DNA from: an uncultured Anaerosacchariphilus sp.
GTDB lineage: Bacteria; Bacillota; Clostridia; Lachnospirales; Lachnospiraceae
NCBI GenBank assembly: GCA_934373375.1
Contig: CAKROP010000089.1
Span: 1 to 7,586 of the forward strand
Direction of reading: 5' to 3'
Length of the DNA: 7,586 nucleotides
The position numbers and the translations under genes were made by a program. Positions 5,788 through 7,586 of the stretch are shown in pieces (within the stretch, counting starts at the first letter, position 1; each line of letters starts with the position of its first letter). The notes below the pieces were generated by a model that was not told the origin of the DNA, searched no databases, and was given only the letters and a program-made list of their open reading frames with translations.

Positions 5788-7161
5788 TTACGCAGCGAAC
5801 TTTTGCCAGTACCCCATCACAAAGATGAACAGTACAATCAGCGGCAGAATGTAACTTACATAGAACCGTGCCCAATGGGGGAACTTGATGCCCTTGCCGG
5901 CGTCTGCCTCGGCGATGAACTTATCCCAGCCCCAGCCGTAGCGGCTGGTACAGAATAAAAGATACATAAGGCTGCCCAGGGGAAGCAGATTGTTGGAGAC
6001 GATGAAGTCCTCCAGATCCTGGATGGTGCTTCCGGCGCCCAGGGGCGCGATGCCGCTCCATACATTGAAGCCCAGTACGCAGGGCATGGAGAGAACCAGA
6101 ATCAGAATCAGGTTTACAAGGACAGATTTCTTACGGGTCCAGCCCCAGAGGTCAATGCCGAAGCTGATGATATTTTCAAATACGGCAATGATGGTGGACA
6201 GGGCTGCGAAGCTCATAAATACGAAGAACAGGGTTCCCCAGAGGCGGCCGCCTGCCATCTGGTTGAAGATATTTGGCAGGGTGACGAAAACCAGTCCCGG
6301 TCCCTCACCCGGGTCTACACCAAAGGCAAAGCAAGCCGGAAAGATAACCAGTCCGGCCATCAGCGCAACGACAGTGTCCAGGATGCAGATGTTTACAGAT
6401 TCTCCCATTAACGTACGGTCGCGGCTGATATAGCTTCCGAAGATAGCCATTGCGCCGATACCAAGACTTAAGGTGAAGAATGCCTGCCCCATGGCAGCAA
6501 AGATCACCTCGCCGACGCCATTTTCCACAATCTTGCTGAAATCCGGAATCAGGTAGAAGCGAAGGCCTGCACCTGCGCCCGGCAATGTAACGCTTCGGAT
6601 GCAGAGAACCACCAGGATTACCAGCAGGAAGGACATCATGACTTTTGTGATACGCTCCACACCGTTCTGCAGGCCCATGCTGCAGATACCGAAAGCCAGA
6701 AGCACAGCTACGATCATCCAGAAGGTCATGGAACCCGGGGAAGCCAGCATATCGTTGAAGACACCGCCAACCGCATCCGGTGTGAGACCATGGAAGGAAC
6801 CGGAGGCCATCTTAAAGATATAGGAAATCATCCAGCCACCCACGGTGGTGTAGAACATCATCAGCAGGTAATTGCCCGCCATGGCAATATAGCCTTCAAT
6901 GTGCCATTTGGTGCCCTTTGGCTCCAGTACATGGAAGCTGCGGGCTGCGGACTTGCGGCTTGCGCGGCCCACCGCGAACTCCATGGCCATAATCGGCATG
7001 CCTAAGATAACAAGGAATACCAGGTAAATCAGTACAAAAGCAGCTCCGCCGTATTTACCGGTGATATAAGGAAAGCGCCATACATTGCCCAGGCCGATGG
7101 CACAGCCGGCTGAAATCAGAATAAAGCCCAGCCGGGATGAGAATTTTTCACGTTTCTCCAT
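5788..7161 (-). CDS. Neurotransmitter:sodium symporter (NSS/SNF family), probable amino acid transporter
   Basis: This 457-residue inner-membrane symporter of the LeuT fold would import an amino acid or related amine driven by Na+. The first helix has the family signature GLGNVWRFPY (23-32), with the unwound segment that binds substrate and Na+, then PIMAMEFAVGR (56-66). TM6 shows GQAFFTLSLGIG (225-236), followed by GPGLVFVTLP (287-296). In TM8, Ser322 and Thr323 of AALSTIIAVFE fit the Na2 site. The length matches the short prokaryotic members with 11 helices (MhsT-like) rather than the 12-helix form. The start ATG 7161 has GGGAG on the minus strand, with a seven-base gap to the ATG. The gene is monocistronic, between its own promoter and the shared terminator at 5721-5777. 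The substrate cannot be told from sequence. Confidence 0.95.
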   Translation of the reverse strand: MEKREKFSSRLGFILISAGCAIGLGNVWRFPYITGKYGGAAFVLIYLVFLVILGMPIMAMEFAVGRASRKSAARSFHVLEPKGTKWHIEGYIAMAGNYLLMMFYTTVGGWMISYIFKMASGSFHGLTPDAVGGVFNDMLASPGSMTFWMIVAVLLAFGICSMGLQNGVERITKVMMSFLLVILVVLCIRSVTLPGAGAGLRFYLIPDFSKIVENGVGEVIFAAMGQAFFTLSLGIGAMAIFGSYISRDRTLMGESVNICILDTVVALMAGLVIFPACFAFGVDPGEGPGLVFVTLPNIFNQMAGGRLWGTLFFVFMSFAALSTIIAVFENIISFGIDLWGWTRKKSVLVNLILILVLSMPCVLGFNVWSGIAPLGAGSTIQDLEDFIVSNNLLPLGSLMYLLFCTSRYGWGWDKFIAEADAGKGIKFPHWARFYVSYILPLIVLFIFVMGYWQKFAA

Positions 7162-7202
7162 TGTAAATCTCCCTCTTGTTATTAAAAATAAATTCGTGAC
7201 TT

Positions 7203-7232
7203 ATCATAGCAGAGAATGCAGCGGTGCGTCAA
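7203..7232 (-). promoter_or_regulatory. Promoter of the NSS symporter, with dyad over the -35 box
   Basis: On the minus strand, TTGACG (7227-7232) and TATGAT (7203-7208) are separated by 18 bases, with TGC before the -10 box. TGCGTC (7225-7230) and GACGCA (7236-7241) form an inverted repeat with a five-base centre covering the -35 box. It is a possible operator. Confidence 0.65.
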
Positions 7233-7272
7233 TGCGACGCATCAACGCTTCGAAACGGCAATACGGCAATAC

Positions 7273-7307
7273 AAAAAAAGGAAGCTCCCCTGCTGGAAGC
7301 TTCCTTT
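7273..7307 (-). terminator. Terminator of the QueT-like gene
   Basis: A ten-base perfect stem (7277-7286 with 7298-7307) has an 11-base loop. On the minus strand it is followed by a run of T residues (complement of 7273-7279). It lies about 50 bases past the stop of the QueT-like gene and insulates the symporter promoter from read-through. Confidence 0.88.
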
Positions 7308-7355
7308 AAGGTGTTTTCAATATGGAGTTGTTTTATACGGATAAGTAATTCTGCG

Positions 7356-7586
7356 TTATAAAGCAGTCTTGAAAATAGAACTCCGGTAACGATCCAGCAC
7401 CAGCAGCAGAATTGTGCCGATGATGGTGGCGGTCAGAATCTCGCCGAGAGCCACCGTTCCCATCATAAAAGGAATCGGGAGCGGCTCGCCGTAGCCGTAT
7501 TTCAGAACCCAGGGAATGATAAGCGCGTTGACTGCCACCGGCGGAACAGAAGCCAGATACTTACTCTTGTTCCGAAGGGCGTAGGT
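7356..7586 (-). CDS. QueT-type transporter, ECF S-component-like (3' part, 5' end outside window)
   Basis: The last 76 codons of a small membrane protein are present; the frame is open to the window edge. The visible pattern is a basic loop (LRNKSKYLASV), PPVAVNALIIPWVL, a YGYGEPLPIPF loop, VALGEILTATIIGTILLLVL, and a short basic tail. The PPVxxNALI and VxLGE signatures match the C-terminal half of QueT (PF06177), proteins of about 165-175 residues thought to import queuosine precursors as S-components of ECF transporters. In many Firmicutes such genes are controlled by preQ1 riboswitches, but the leader is beyond the window so this cannot be judged. It is transcribed on the same strand as the NSS gene but separated from it by a terminator. 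The family call is made from motifs only. Confidence 0.72.
   Translation of the reverse strand, partial: TYALRNKSKYLASVPPVAVNALIIPWVLKYGYGEPLPIPFMMGTVALGEILTATIIGTILLLVLDRYRSSIFKTAL

Noticed and set aside
7255..7270. Tandem ACGGCAAT pair as a possible iteron or CRISPR-like repeat
   Set aside because: Only two eight-base copies with no spacer and no neighbouring array. Most likely chance or replication slippage.

Overview
The window looks like chromosome from a low-to-mid-GC Firmicute, most likely a gut Clostridia member of the Lachnospiraceae type. The basis is strong AGGAG ribosome binding sites, sigma-A promoters with 17-18 base spacers and TGn-extended -10 boxes, tight hairpin terminators, and the gene families present: a 6-phospho-beta-glucosidase, an Rpn/PD-(D/E)XK nuclease, a short sodium symporter of the NSS family and a QueT transporter. 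No rRNA, tRNA, CRISPR array or insertion sequence was seen.

Left part (1-2134). The 3' half of a GH1 6-phospho-beta-glucosidase ends in a hairpin terminator. It is followed by a gene for an Rpn-family nuclease with its own promoter. A second, near-identical copy of the same stop-codon-plus-terminator block lies after that gene, so the nuclease unit sits between 71-base direct repeats exactly 1290 bases apart. The nuclease gene has two unusual translation features. Its expected start position, seven bases after a good AGGAG, reads ACG instead of ATG. Near its 3' end, a perfect AGGAGGT stands seven bases before an in-frame ATG that would give a separate 51-residue coiled-coil protein. This resembles the long-form/short-form (toxin and intragenic antitoxin) arrangement reported for E. 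coli Rpn proteins and is the most interesting signal here.

Middle part (2135-5777). Two minus-strand lipid-related genes follow: a PAP2/inositol-phosphorylceramide-synthase-like membrane protein and a diacylglycerol-kinase-family lipid kinase. Each has its own promoter, and the two promoters are strikingly alike, which suggests co-regulation. Divergent from the kinase is a plus-strand FAD-dependent amine oxidase/UDP-galactopyranose-mutase-like gene with a clear promoter and a short leader hairpin. It ends in a 23-base perfect inverted repeat that serves as a terminator in both directions.

Right part (5778-7586). A minus-strand sodium:amino-acid symporter has a dyad overlapping its -35 box. 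Upstream of it on the minus strand are a terminator and the 3' part of a QueT-type transporter that runs off the window. Apart from the possible phospholipid pairing of the PAP2 protein and the kinase, the genes look like independent single-gene transcription units. No intergenic gap exceeds 300 bases.
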